Shown one piece after another: positions 44,854 through 54,102 of a stretch of 64,000 nt of DNA (position 1 is its first letter; every line of letters begins with the position of its first letter). The translations under genes were made by a program, and so were the position numbers. Below the pieces are notes generated by a model, which saw nothing but the letters and a program-made list of their open reading frames with translations, was not told the DNA's origin and did no database searches. This DNA comes from Confluentibacter citreus (lineage in GTDB: Bacteria; Bacteroidota; Bacteroidia; Flavobacteriales; Flavobacteriaceae). The stretch covers positions 186,001 to 250,000 of the forward strand of contig NZ_NIXN01000006.1 of the NCBI RefSeq assembly GCF_002807055.1, read 5' to 3'.

Positions 44854-45016
44854 AATTTTTATAATTAAATTTGGTTAATTCGCAACAAAAGAAAGTATTT
44901 TATTTCATATTGACAAATGAATTCTGATATATTTTAACTTTTAATCTGAATTATTTGCGTTTCAACGAGTTATATTTACCTTACTTTTCTGATATAATTA
45001 CTTTATTTTTACATCT

Positions 45017-45913
45017 ATGAAATGGCAAAACGCACTTAAGGATTATCAACTCTACCTAAAGATTGAACGGGGTTTGTCTAAAAACTCTATTGATAATTAT
45101 ACATTGGATGTGAAAAAACTTATACTTTATCTAGAAGCAAACGAAATCTCCCATTCACCCATTTCTATTACGTCTGAAATTGTTCAACAATTTATTTATG
45201 AATTGGCTAAAAGTGCGAATGCACGTTCGCAATCGCGAATCATTTCTGGTTTAAGAAGTTTCTTTAGTTATTTAATTTTTGAAGATTATAGAGACGATAA
45301 TCCGTTGGAACTTATTGAGTCGCCTAAAATTGGCATTAAATTACCAGATACCTTAGCCGAAGAAGACATCGACAACCTTATTAATGCCATCGATTTAAGC
45401 AAACCTGAAGGCGAGCGAAATAGAGCGATTCTTGAAACTTTATATGGTTGTGGCTTACGTGTTAGCGAATTGGTTAACCTTAAATTATCCGATTTGTTTT
45501 TTGAGGAAGGTTTTATTAAAGTCACTGGTAAAGGTGATAAGCAACGTTTTGTACCCATTGTTGAAACGACCCAAAAATATATCAATATTTATAGAAAAGA
45601 AGTGCGTTCACATCTTACTATACAATCAGGATTTGAAGATACTTTGTTCTTAAACCGACGAGGTAAACAACTTACTCGTGCCATGATTTTTACTATCATA
45701 AAACAATTGGCAGAAAAAATCGGACTCAAAAAAAGCATTTCTCCCCATACGTTCCGTCATTCGTTTGCAACCCACTTATTACAAAATAATGCCGATTTAC
45801 GATCCATACAACTCATGTTGGGGCATGAAAGTATAACAACCACAGAAATCTATGTTCATCTGGATAAAAGCCATTTAACCAAAGTGGTTCAAAAATATCA
45901 TCCAAGGAAATAG
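45017..45913 (+). CDS. xerD: Site-specific tyrosine recombinase XerD
   Basis: Chromosome-dimer resolvase acting at dif, 298 residues. N-terminal SAM-like core-binding domain (about 1-90, DYQLYLKIERGLSKNSI). The catalytic domain has Arg in GCGLRVSEL, His-x-x-Arg in HTFRHSF, His in LGHESITTT and Tyr in EIYVHL. It belongs to the Xer family (no phage-type DNA-binding insertion). It ends with a TAG that is the first triplet of a heptamer tandem repeat. Confidence 0.93.
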   Translation: MKWQNALKDYQLYLKIERGLSKNSIDNYTLDVKKLILYLEANEISHSPISITSEIVQQFIYELAKSANARSQSRIISGLRSFFSYLIFEDYRDDNPLELIESPKIGIKLPDTLAEEDIDNLINAIDLSKPEGERNRAILETLYGCGLRVSELVNLKLSDLFFEEGFIKVTGKGDKQRFVPIVETTQKYINIYRKEVRSHLTIQSGFEDTLFLNRRGKQLTRAMIFTIIKQLAEKIGLKKSISPHTFRHSFATHLLQNNADLRSIQLMLGHESITTTEIYVHLDKSHLTKVVQKYHPRK

Positions 45914-46005
45914 CTGTTAGCTGTTAGCTGTTAGCTGTTAGCTGTTAGCTGTTAGCTGTTAGCTGTTAGCTGTTAGCTGTTAGCTGTTAGCTGTTAGCTG
46001 TTAGC
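45911..46005. repeat. Heptanucleotide tandem repeat (TAGCTGT) x about 13.5
   Basis: An unbroken array of TAGCTGT, 95 bases, starting with the xerD stop codon. Seven is not a multiple of three, so every frame hits a stop within 21 bases on both strands (TAG on plus, TAA on minus). Such arrays are prone to slippage in copy number. Confidence 0.95.
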
Positions 46006-46013
46006 ACAAAATT

Positions 46014-46040
46014 AAAAAATCCAGTATAAACTGGATTTTT
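46014..46040 (+). terminator. Terminator after xerD
   Basis: AAAAATCCAGT / ACTGGATTTTT around ATAA, directly after the heptamer repeat. Confidence 0.75.
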
Positions 46041-46054
46041 ACTATAAATATTTT

Positions 46055-46112
46055 TATTATGGATTCCAGCCTTCGCAGGAAATCGAAGATTCGACGCAGT
46101 CAATGACAAAAA
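46055..46112. repeat. Degenerate dispersed palindromic element
   Basis: ATGGATTCCAGCCTTCGCAGGAA with TTCC(A)GC/GC(A)GGAA stem and CTTC loop (46064-46081), then a distal CAATGACAAAAA. It resembles the short GGATTCC-CTTCG-GGAATGACA repeats scattered in many bacterial genomes, here broken by an insertion of about 23 bases. Confidence 0.45.
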
Positions 46113-47687
46113 CTATTTAGCGATATTGACAGCTCTTGTTTCTCGAATTACGGTGATTTTAACTTGTCCAGGATAAGTCATATCTGTTTGTATTTTTTGG
46201 GAAATACTAAAGGATAATTCCGCCGCTTTTTGGTCGTCTACTTTTTCGCTTTCTACTATCACACGAAGCTCTCTACCCGCTTGAATGGCATAGGCTTTTT
46301 TAACACCTTGAAAACCAAAAGCAATATCTTCCAAATCTTTTAAACGTTGTATGTAACTATCCAATACCTGACGTCTTGCTCCTGGCCTAGCACCAGAAAT
46401 CGCATCACAAACTTGTATGATAGGCGATATTAAGAATTTCATTTCTACTTCATCATGGTGAGCGCCAATAGCATTACAAACTTCTTCTTTTTCACCATAT
46501 TTTTCAGCCCACTGCATTCCAAGGATAGCATGTGGTGTTTCCATATCTGCTTCCGCATCTGGCACTTTTCCAATGTCATGTAACAGACCTGCACGTTTGG
46601 CTAATTTCGGATTCAATCCTAATTCCGCTGCCATTACCCCACAAAGTTTGGCAACTTCACGCGAGTGTTGTAGTAAGTTTTGTCCGTAAGAAGAACGATA
46701 TTTCATTCTTCCTACCATTTTAATAAGTTCTGGGTGTAAGTTGTGGATTCCTAAATCAATAACCGTACGTTTTCCAACTTCAATAATCTCCTGCTCTATT
46801 TGTTTGGTTGTTTTTTGGACAACTTCTTCAATACGTGCTGGATGTATCCTTCCATCGGTCACTAATTTATGTAAGGATAAACGTGCTATTTCACGTCTAA
46901 CAGAATCAAAACAAGATAATATAATCGCTTCTGGAGTATCATCAACAATAATCTCTACGCCTGTTGCAGCTTCAATAGCCCTGATGTTTCTTCCTTCCCT
47001 TCCAATAATTCTACCTTTAACATCATCAGATTCTATATTAAATACAGACACACAATTATCAACGGCTTCTTCGGTACCGATACGTTGAATCGTGTTAATA
47101 ATGATTTTTTTAGCTTCTTGTTGTGCGGTAAGCTTTGCTTCTTCTACAGCGCTTTGCACAAAGGCCATGGCTTCATTTTTAGCTTGTCCTTTTAAAGACT
47201 CTATTAACTGTGCTTTGGCATCTTCCGCAGAAAGACTAGAAATAACTTCCAATTGATCTACTTGGCTTTTATGAAGTCTGCCAATCTCAACTTCTTTTTT
47301 GTCAAGAATATCAAGTCTGTGATTGTAGTCCTTAATTTTCGACTCTAAAGTTTCGTTTAATGTCTTAGATTTATTTAGCTCGCTGGAAATTTGGGATTCT
47401 TTATCCCTGGTGCGCTTTTCAACTTCTGCCATTTGTTTGTCACGCGACAAAATAACCTTTTCATGCTCCGCTTTAAGTTCAATAAATTTTTCTTTGGCTT
47501 GAAGGATTTTATCTTTTTTAATTGATTCCCCTTCGCTATTTGCTTCCTTTAAAATGGAAGCCGCTGATTTTTTTGCTTCTCTAACAAGCTTTGAAGCATT
47601 GTTTTTTTCTAATGTTTTGGCTATAATAAATCCTATTGCAATCCCTAATATTACGCCTCCAATAATTATTATAATTGAGTTATCCAT
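46113..47687 (-). CDS. rny: Ribonuclease Y
   Basis: Membrane-anchored endoribonuclease that starts mRNA decay, 524 residues. N-terminal anchor [18 protein letters not shown], long coiled coil (about 30-190), KH domain with [21 protein letters not shown] (about 220-240), and HD domain with [15 protein letters not shown] and GAHHDEVE. The family is conserved across Bacteroidota and Firmicutes. The probable 6S RNA gene lies directly upstream on the same strand. Confidence 0.95.
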   Translation of the reverse strand: MDNSIIIIIGGVILGIAIGFIIAKTLEKNNASKLVREAKKSAASILKEANSEGESIKKDKILQAKEKFIELKAEHEKVILSRDKQMAEVEKRTRDKESQISSELNKSKTLNETLESKIKDYNHRLDILDKKEVEIGRLHKSQVDQLEVISSLSAEDAKAQLIESLKGQAKNEAMAFVQSAVEEAKLTAQQEAKKIIINTIQRIGTEEAVDNCVSVFNIESDDVKGRIIGREGRNIRAIEAATGVEIIVDDTPEAIILSCFDSVRREIARLSLHKLVTDGRIHPARIEEVVQKTTKQIEQEIIEVGKRTVIDLGIHNLHPELIKMVGRMKYRSSYGQNLLQHSREVAKLCGVMAAELGLNPKLAKRAGLLHDIGKVPDAEADMETPHAILGMQWAEKYGEKEEVCNAIGAHHDEVEMKFLISPIIQVCDAISGARPGARRQVLDSYIQRLKDLEDIAFGFQGVKKAYAIQAGRELRVIVESEKVDDQKAAELSFSISQKIQTDMTYPGQVKITVIRETRAVNIAK

Positions 47688-47711
47688 GTTATTTAGTTGG
47701 TTTATATATAT

Positions 47712-47880
47712 AAAAAAAGCCTACACCAGTATAAGATTTTGTATAAACTCCTTAAAACAAGTTTAGGGCTAACAAGCTGATCAAGGATCTGCTCAAGGCA
47801 GCATGCTTTTACAACTTAAACTCACCCTTTTTAAGAGAATTAACGTTGAGTTTATCAAAAATAAATAACCAATGTAGGCA
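47712..47880 (-). ncRNA. ssrS: Probable 6S RNA
   Basis: A non-coding 219-base gap between zapA and rny can fold as follows on the minus strand. An outer 12-bp stem closes it: GCCTACATTGGT (47879-47868) with ACTGGTGTAGGC (47730-47719), including three G-U pairs. A symmetrical 12x12-base internal loop comes next, then an 8-bp stem ATAAACTC/GAGTTTAT (47848-47855 with 47743-47750) and an apical region containing GCAGATCCTTGATCAGC. A U7 run at 47718-47712 ends it. A long irregular hairpin with a large bubble that mimics an open promoter is the 6S form, and zapA adjacency is classic for 6S in proteobacteria. No consensus promoter was found. Confidence 0.65.
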
Positions 47881-47906
47881 GTAACTTTAATGTATTTAAA
47901 AGAACG

Positions 47907-48200
47907 TTAAGAGATTAAGTGAGCATGTAATAATTCATCAAGCGCTTGAAGTTTTTCTTCCAAATGCTCATTTACAGTCTCTTTATCAATTGATTTCTGT
48001 TCTACTTGAGAAGCAAACTGTAAGGCGCACATGGCCAAGACATCTTGTTTATCCCTCACAGAATAATTTTCCTCAAATTGCTTAATCATCACTTCAATGT
48101 TTTTAGCTGCTTTACGCAAACCTTCTTCTTGACTTGCATCAATAGTCAAAGGATATACTCTGTTAGCTATAGATAGCTTTATTTTAAGCTTTTCTGACAT
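47907..48200 (-). CDS. zapA: Cell division protein ZapA
   Basis: FtsZ-associated protein, 97 residues, that bundles FtsZ filaments. The N-terminal part has KLKIKLSIANRVYPLTIDASQEE, the conserved beta-strand/ZapA globular region; a coiled coil follows to the end (KNIEVMIKQFEENYSVRDKQD; LAMCALQFASQ). It is 15 bases downstream of a coiled-coil protein and followed by the 6S candidate. Confidence 0.9.
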   Translation of the reverse strand: MSEKLKIKLSIANRVYPLTIDASQEEGLRKAAKNIEVMIKQFEENYSVRDKQDVLAMCALQFASQVEQKSIDKETVNEHLEEKLQALDELLHAHLIS

Positions 48201-48215
48201 TGAGTTTACTTAGCA

Positions 48216-48506
48216 TTAATCTGAAAGTTGAGCAATACAATGGTCAATATCCCTAATTAACGCGTTTATTTTAAGCTTAGTCTCTCGTTTATTTTCATCA
48301 CTGCCAAGTATTGTATTTGCCATTTTAAGAGCTTCATATTTTTCTTCCCAAGCTACAATTTGTAGCTGTTTACCTTGAAGTTGTTGTTTGTATGCCTCTA
48401 ACTCTTCATTCAACTTTAAATTAGTACGCTTTAAAACCTCAAGTTTATGCAATACCTTACTAATTTTGTTTTCTAGAGAATCTACAATGTCTTCAATGTT
48501 ACTCAT
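48216..48506 (-). CDS. ZapB-like coiled-coil protein, hypothetical
   Basis: A 96-residue all-helical protein: MSNIEDIVDSLENKISKV, followed by heptad-patterned KLEVLKRTNLKLNEELEAYKQ and an end IRDIDHCIAQLSD. It resembles ZapB in length and coiled-coil nature, and its neighbour is ZapA, ZapB's partner in proteobacteria. A cell-division role is inferred from context. The ATG at 48506 is preferred to an upstream TTG at 48512. Confidence 0.7.
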   Translation of the reverse strand: MSNIEDIVDSLENKISKVLHKLEVLKRTNLKLNEELEAYKQQLQGKQLQIVAWEEKYEALKMANTILGSDENKRETKLKINALIRDIDHCIAQLSD

Positions 48507-48530
48507 TTGCAAATTTCAATACTTATCTCA

Positions 48531-48561
48531 CAAAGTTAACATAGATAACTATAAATTACAA
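48531..48561 (-). promoter_or_regulatory. Consensus promoter of the ZapB-like/zapA operon
   Basis: On the minus strand TTG (48561-48559), 20 bases, TAACTTTG (48538-48531), about 25 bases before the ATG at 48506. Transcription may read through zapA into the 6S candidate. Confidence 0.65.
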
Positions 48562-48702
48562 TTGTTTTTACATAAAATTTAAATTAATTCGTTATTGCTC
48601 ATTATCAACACAATGGATTGATTTTTGTTTTATCTTTTGTTGATTCATATCAAATTAATATTTTAGCCAGATACCTATCGAATCTGTATACCCCTTTTTA
48701 TT

Positions 48703-50388
48703 ATGAAATTAATCCTATTTTTTTTACTAGTTACCTCAACATTTATTGGTGCCCAAAACAATTATCCACAAGATTATTTTGGAAATCCACTAGAAATACC
48801 ACTAATACTTTCCGGTAATTTTGCTGAATTGCGTTCCAACCATTTTCATTCTGGCCTAGATATTAAAACGCAACAGCGTATTGGCCTAAAGGTGCTGTCT
48901 GCCGCTGATGGTTATGTAAGTAGAATAAAGATTCAGCATTATGGCTACGGAAAAACATTATACATAACCCACCCAAATGGCTACACAACCGTTTACGCAC
49001 ATTTATCTGAATATTCCCCTACCATTGAAGCGTATGTTAAAAAACATCAATATAGCGTAGAATCATATGAAATTGAAGTATTCCCAAATACCGAAGAATT
49101 ATTAGTAAAAAAAGGAGAACTTGTTGCCTATAGTGGAAATACTGGGGGTTCTGGCGGTCCACATCTTCATTTTGAAATTAGAAACACAGAAGAGCATACC
49201 ATAAACCCCATGCTTTTTGGCATAGAAATTAAAGACACATCTAAGCCTGTAATCACATCTCTTTATGCCTATCCCATTGGAGATAGTTCAACTATAAATA
49301 AATCCAGCATAAAACAAAAACTTAAATTAACCCCATTAAAAAATGGCGATTATGCGGCCGAAGGTGTAAATGCTTTTGGAGATATTGGATTTGCTATCAA
49401 TACGTTTGACCGACAAGATTTTGGAGCCAATAGTAACGGTGTTTACAATATACAAACGTTTATTAACGGCAGCCAGAATTTTGAGGTGGATTTCAAAATG
49501 TTCTCCTTTGATGAAACAAATCGCCTCAATCGATTTATAGATTACCAACATTTTAAAACCAAGCAAGAGCGTGTACAAAAATTATTTAGCGATAATAATG
49601 ATCTTAGCATGCTAAAATCGATGAAGAACAATGGAGTTTTAACCATTCACGATAGCACGAGCATTGTTTATAAAATACGTGTTAGTGATTATAAAAACAA
49701 TGAGGCTTGGATAACCATCCCAATAAAAGGTGCTAAACCAATCACTGCTCAAAACAAAAGCAAAAAAACCACACCATATTTTATTTATACTAAAGGAACT
49801 ACCAATCTAAAAGAAGGCAATGTATCTGTTGATATTTTCCCGGACACATTTTATGAAGATTATTACCTCGATTTTAAAGTGAAAAACGATACTCTTTTTT
49901 TAGAGGAAGATATTGTTCCACTGAAAAAAACCTTCAATATAAGCTACGACATAAGCAAATATTCTGATGCTGATAAAAGTAAACTTTACATTGCTAGGCT
50001 AATTGGAGCCAAAAAATATCCCGTCTATGAAAATACCAAAAGAAAAGGTGATATTTTAACAAGTAGCATAAAAAATCTTGGGACTTTTGCGTTGGCTAGA
50101 GATAACGTAAAGCCAACCATTGCGCCTTTAAATTTTAAAAACAATCAGTGGATAAGTGATTTTAGATATTTAAAAATAAAAATTAGCGATGCCCAAACAG
50201 ACATTTCAAATTTTAGAGCGACTATAAATGACAAATGGATTTTAATGGAATATGATTACAAAACCAAAACTTTGACATACGATTTTAATGATGCAATAAG
50301 CAATGAAACCAAGAACAATTTAAAGGTCGTTGTTACTGATAATGTTGGAAATAGTGCTACTTTTGAAGCAACTTTTTATAGAAAATAA
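48703..50388 (+). CDS. M23-family metallopeptidase (LytM-type), exported
   Basis: A 561-residue peptidoglycan endopeptidase. Signal peptide MKLILFFLLVTSTFIGAQ. The LytM domain (about 45-175) keeps the zinc ligands: HFHSGLD (His and Asp) and GGPHLHFE (HxH). KVLSAADGYVSRI lies between them. The remaining 380 residues form an uncharacterised beta-rich region with several short blocks. It is followed after 10 bases by a TonB receptor gene, so the two share a transcript. Confidence 0.92.
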   Translation: MKLILFFLLVTSTFIGAQNNYPQDYFGNPLEIPLILSGNFAELRSNHFHSGLDIKTQQRIGLKVLSAADGYVSRIKIQHYGYGKTLYITHPNGYTTVYAHLSEYSPTIEAYVKKHQYSVESYEIEVFPNTEELLVKKGELVAYSGNTGGSGGPHLHFEIRNTEEHTINPMLFGIEIKDTSKPVITSLYAYPIGDSSTINKSSIKQKLKLTPLKNGDYAAEGVNAFGDIGFAINTFDRQDFGANSNGVYNIQTFINGSQNFEVDFKMFSFDETNRLNRFIDYQHFKTKQERVQKLFSDNNDLSMLKSMKNNGVLTIHDSTSIVYKIRVSDYKNNEAWITIPIKGAKPITAQNKSKKTTPYFIYTKGTTNLKEGNVSVDIFPDTFYEDYYLDFKVKNDTLFLEEDIVPLKKTFNISYDISKYSDADKSKLYIARLIGAKKYPVYENTKRKGDILTSSIKNLGTFALARDNVKPTIAPLNFKNNQWISDFRYLKIKISDAQTDISNFRATINDKWILMEYDYKTKTLTYDFNDAISNETKNNLKVVVTDNVGNSATFEATFYRK

Positions 50389-50398
50389 ATAAACACTT

Positions 50399-52861
50399 TT
50401 GAAAACAAAATTTTGGTTTATTGTTCTCATTTTTATATCGATAACACAATTAAGTTATTCGCAAACTGCCACTATTAAAGGTGTCATTCTTGATGAAAAG
50501 AATCTTCCTATTGAAGATGTCAATATAAAAGTTGGTCTTATTGGAACACAAACCAATGAAAATGGTTTTTTTAGTATCAAAATCCCGGCTAACCAAGATG
50601 TTGAAATTGAGTTCACCCATATATCACATAAAAAAGTAGTCAGCACTTTCAACCTCAAAAATGGTGAGGATTTTGAATTCAATCCTATAATGAGCAACAC
50701 AACCGAACAAATAGGCATGGTAGTTGTTTCCAGTAAACGCCAAAAAGAAGTTGAAGGCATCACAACTTTAAATCCAGAAACCATAAGGAAAATCCCAGGT
50801 GCCAACGCTGGTGTTGAAAATTTATTGATGACACTTCCTGGCGTAAGCAATAACAATGAACTGAGTACACAATATGCTGTAAGAGGTGGTAACTTTGATG
50901 AGAACCTAGTATATGTTAATGATATTGAAGTGTATAGGCCATTTTTAATACGGTCCGGACAACAAGAAGGTTTGAGTTTTGTGAATACGGATATGGTTCA
51001 AAATGTCGATTTTTCATCTGGAGGTTTTCAAGCTAAATATGGCGACAAATTATCTTCTGTATTGGATATTACTTATAAGAATCCGTATCAATTTGAGGTG
51101 AATGCCGACTTAAGTTTACTTGGCGGCAGTTTATCTGTTGAAAACATAAGTAAGGATTCCAAATTTTCAGGCATTATAGGTGTTCGCTACCGAGACAATA
51201 GTTTATTAGTCAGAGAAAAAGAAACCGAAACTAACTTCAAACCCGCTTTTGCCGATGCACAGACTTATCTAACATATAAGTTTTCGGATAAATTTCATTT
51301 GAGTTTTTTAGGAAATGCTTCTATTAATAAATACGATTATCAACCACAGGCTAGGCAAACCAATTTTGGTACTCTAAGTGAACCAAAAGCACTTATTATT
51401 TTTTATGAAGGCCAGGAAAAAGACCAATACCAAACTTATTTTGGTGCTTTTAAAGGTACTTATATTGTTAATGAGGATTTAACCCTAAAATTTATTGCTT
51501 CTACATATCATACCACAGAGGAAGAATATTTTGATATATTGGCACAATACAGGCTAGGCGAAGTTAATAGTAATATTGGTGATGAAAATTTGGGTGAGGT
51601 TGAATTTAGTGAAGGCGTTGGCAGCCAATTAAATCACGGACGTAATGATTTGGATGCACTAATAACAAATATTGAACATAAAGGTGATTTTAAGATTAAT
51701 GACAATCGCATTGAATGGTCTATAAAATATACCAATGAGGATTTTCGCGACCGTTTAGTGGAATGGGAAGTTATAGATTCGGCAGGTTTTTCAATTAGGC
51801 CACCAAAAACAACGCCAATAAACGAACAGCCTTATTTACCTTACGAAGGCCCTTTAATCCCATTTCAAAATGTTAGAGCCACTAATTACGTCACCATTAA
51901 CCGATTGCAAACATACACCCAATGGAGTAAACGTGCCACGTTAGGGACAAGCGATGTTTGGTATAATGCAGGTATTCGTGTTCATAATTGGTCTGTTTCA
52001 GGAGATAATATGTCATCATCCAATCAAACGGTTATTAGTCCGCGCGCCCAATTCGCCATAAAACCCTACTGGAAAAAGGATATGCTTTTTAGAATTGCCG
52101 GCGGTTTGTACTATCAACCACCATTTTATAGAGAGCTTAGGGATTCATCAGGAACTGTCAATCCCAATGTAAAAGCACAAAAATCACTTCATTTGGTTTT
52201 AGGAAACGATTATAGTTTTAAAATGTGGGACCGGCCTTTTAAACTCACCACAGAAGCTTATTATAAAAAACTGACTGATGTTAATCCGTACACTTTAGAG
52301 AATGTCCGCATTCGCTACCGAGCCAAAAATAATGCAGAAGCGTATGCGTATGGCTTGGACATGCGACTTAATGGTGAATTTGTTCCGGGAACAGAATCTT
52401 GGTTTAGTTTTAGCTATTTAAAAACCGAAGAAAATATTGATGATAGAGGTTACATTGCAAGGCCAACAGACCAACGTTTAAAGTTTGCGGCGTTGTTTCA
52501 AGATTATGTGCCCAATATTCCTAATATGAAAGTATATTTAAACTTGGTTTATAATACTGGATTACCAGGAGGCTCCCCTAGCTATGCGGATTCTTATGAT
52601 TACCAAACTAGATTGCCCGATTACAAACGTGCAGATATTGGCTTTCAATTTGTTTTGGTGGATGAAAACAAACTCTTTAAAAACGGTTGGAAAAAACCAT
52701 TTAAAGAGCTCTCTTTTGGTGTTGAAATCTATAACATATTTGATGTGCAAAACTCCATTACCAATACGTGGGTGAGAGATGTATATAGCAAACGTCAATA
52801 TGCTATTCCAAACTATTTAACGCCAAGGGTTTTTAATGTTAGAACCACTATGAAGTTTTAA
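50399..52861 (+). CDS. TonB-dependent receptor
   Basis: An 820-residue outer-membrane receptor with signal peptide (KTKFWFIVLIFISITQLSYSQ), carboxypeptidase-D-like N-terminal domain (about 25-110, GVILDEKNLPIEDVNIKVG), plug (about 115-230, IRKIPGANAGVENLLMTLPGV, VRGGNFDENLVYVNDIEV) and barrel to the end (PRVFNVRTTMKF, ending in Phe). It starts with TTG; no ATG is close enough to keep the signal peptide. Its job is unknown; pairing with an M23 peptidase is recurrent in flavobacteria in my experience of the family. Its stop overlaps the convergent cysteine desulfurase gene by four bases. Confidence 0.88.
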   Translation: MKTKFWFIVLIFISITQLSYSQTATIKGVILDEKNLPIEDVNIKVGLIGTQTNENGFFSIKIPANQDVEIEFTHISHKKVVSTFNLKNGEDFEFNPIMSNTTEQIGMVVVSSKRQKEVEGITTLNPETIRKIPGANAGVENLLMTLPGVSNNNELSTQYAVRGGNFDENLVYVNDIEVYRPFLIRSGQQEGLSFVNTDMVQNVDFSSGGFQAKYGDKLSSVLDITYKNPYQFEVNADLSLLGGSLSVENISKDSKFSGIIGVRYRDNSLLVREKETETNFKPAFADAQTYLTYKFSDKFHLSFLGNASINKYDYQPQARQTNFGTLSEPKALIIFYEGQEKDQYQTYFGAFKGTYIVNEDLTLKFIASTYHTTEEEYFDILAQYRLGEVNSNIGDENLGEVEFSEGVGSQLNHGRNDLDALITNIEHKGDFKINDNRIEWSIKYTNEDFRDRLVEWEVIDSAGFSIRPPKTTPINEQPYLPYEGPLIPFQNVRATNYVTINRLQTYTQWSKRATLGTSDVWYNAGIRVHNWSVSGDNMSSSNQTVISPRAQFAIKPYWKKDMLFRIAGGLYYQPPFYRELRDSSGTVNPNVKAQKSLHLVLGNDYSFKMWDRPFKLTTEAYYKKLTDVNPYTLENVRIRYRAKNNAEAYAYGLDMRLNGEFVPGTESWFSFSYLKTEENIDDRGYIARPTDQRLKFAALFQDYVPNIPNMKVYLNLVYNTGLPGGSPSYADSYDYQTRLPDYKRADIGFQFVLVDENKLFKNGWKKPFKELSFGVEIYNIFDVQNSITNTWVRDVYSKRQYAIPNYLTPRVFNVRTTMKF

Positions 52862-54003
52862 TTGTTTACCAATTCTTTCAAAACTCCAATTGCATAATCA
52901 ATATCCTCTTTGGTGTTGTAAATACTAAAAGAAAAACGAACGGAAGGTTTTTGCAACTGTTCATCATCCAAAATTTCAGAGAGGACATGCGAATTTTGTG
53001 AACTTCCACTTTGGCATGCACTGCCTTTGGAACAGGCAATTCCTTTTAAATCCAATTGGAATAAAAACATAGCTGCCTTTGATGGACTAACGGGCAAACA
53101 AACATTTGTAAGGGTATAAGTACTTTTTTTAATGTTTTCTGAATTTCCATTGAAAGTAACTTGTGGAATATCATTAGAAATTTTATCAATAAAATAGTGT
53201 TTCAAATCCGAAATATAAGCACTTTCATTATCCAAATTCCTATAAGCTATATCCATAGCTTCAGCCATACCTACAATATTATGAATGCTCTCTGTTCCTG
53301 CCCTAAGCCCGCGTTCCTGTTCCCCTCCAAAAATTAAAGGTTTTAATGCTGAATTTTTTCTAACAAAAGCAAAACCAACACCCTTCGGACCATGAAATTT
53401 GTGGGCACTCGCCGCGACAAAATCAACTTGGATATCTTGTAAATCCAATTTATAATGTCCAATAGATTGAACGGTATCACTATGAAATAATGCATGATTA
53501 GCTTTACATAAACCTGATATTTTTTTTAAATTCAGCATATTGCCAATCTCATTATTTATATGCATCAAACTAACAAGCGTTTTACTTTCTGTTTGTAATA
53601 ATGTTTCTAAATGCAGTACATCAATACTTCCATTTGCTTTTAAATCCACATAACTAACGGCAATTTTATACTCTTTAATCAATTGCTCAATAGTATGCAA
53701 AACTGCATGATGTTCAATTTTTGAAGTTATGATGTGAGTAACACCTAAATCCCTCACAGCGCTCCTTAAAATTAAATTATTGGCTTCAGTACCACCAGAA
53801 GTAAATATAATTTCACTTGCTGAAACATTCAAATAATGAGCTATTTTTTTCCTGCATATTTCAATAATTGATTTAGATGATCTACCAAAACTATGTGATG
53901 ATGAAGGATTTCCATAATTATTCTTCATAACATTAGTCATCTCAATGATAACTTCATCACGAATTTGTGTAGTTGCTGCGCTGTCTAAATATACGTGTTC
54001 CAT
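52858..54003 (-). CDS. Cysteine desulfurase family protein (NifS/IscS-like)
   Basis: A 381-residue fold-type I PLP enzyme producing alanine and persulfide from cysteine. It opens with VYLDSAATTQIRDEV, the Schiff-base lysine is in SAHKFHGPKG, and the catalytic-loop Cys is in GSACQSGSSQNSHVL. The loop length marks group I (IscS/NifS). No isc or suf genes are nearby, so it may serve tRNA thiolation or another acceptor. It has a consensus promoter. Confidence 0.92.
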   Translation of the reverse strand: MEHVYLDSAATTQIRDEVIIEMTNVMKNNYGNPSSSHSFGRSSKSIIEICRKKIAHYLNVSASEIIFTSGGTEANNLILRSAVRDLGVTHIITSKIEHHAVLHTIEQLIKEYKIAVSYVDLKANGSIDVLHLETLLQTESKTLVSLMHINNEIGNMLNLKKISGLCKANHALFHSDTVQSIGHYKLDLQDIQVDFVAASAHKFHGPKGVGFAFVRKNSALKPLIFGGEQERGLRAGTESIHNIVGMAEAMDIAYRNLDNESAYISDLKHYFIDKISNDIPQVTFNGNSENIKKSTYTLTNVCLPVSPSKAAMFLFQLDLKGIACSKGSACQSGSSQNSHVLSEILDDEQLQKPSVRFSFSIYNTKEDIDYAIGVLKELVNN

Positions 54004-54019
54004 TTTTTTTAATCTTCGG

Positions 54020-54049
54020 CAAAATTACTTCAAATAAAATTATTATCAA
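54020..54049 (-). promoter_or_regulatory. Consensus promoter of the cysteine desulfurase gene
   Basis: On the minus strand TTG (54049-54047), 19 bases, TAATTTTG (54027-54020), 17 bases before the ATG. Transcript leader of about 10 bases. Confidence 0.7.
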
Positions 54050-54077
54050 TATCAGGCGTTATAAATATCAATTCTAT

Positions 54078-54085
54078 TATTTTTG
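54078..54085 (+). promoter_or_regulatory. -7 element for the calcium-repeat lipoprotein gene
   Basis: TATTTTTG, 17 bases before the ATG at 54103, back to back with the desulfurase promoter. No -33 TTG. Confidence 0.45.
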
Positions 54086-54102
54086 CCTTAAAACCCAAAC
54101 CA

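Noticed and set aside
45017-45913. Phage or integron integrase
   Set aside because: Length, motifs and neighbours are those of housekeeping XerD; no att sites, cargo or phage genes nearby.
45911-46005. CRISPR-like array
   Set aside because: The repeat unit is seven bases with no spacers; it is a simple tandem repeat.
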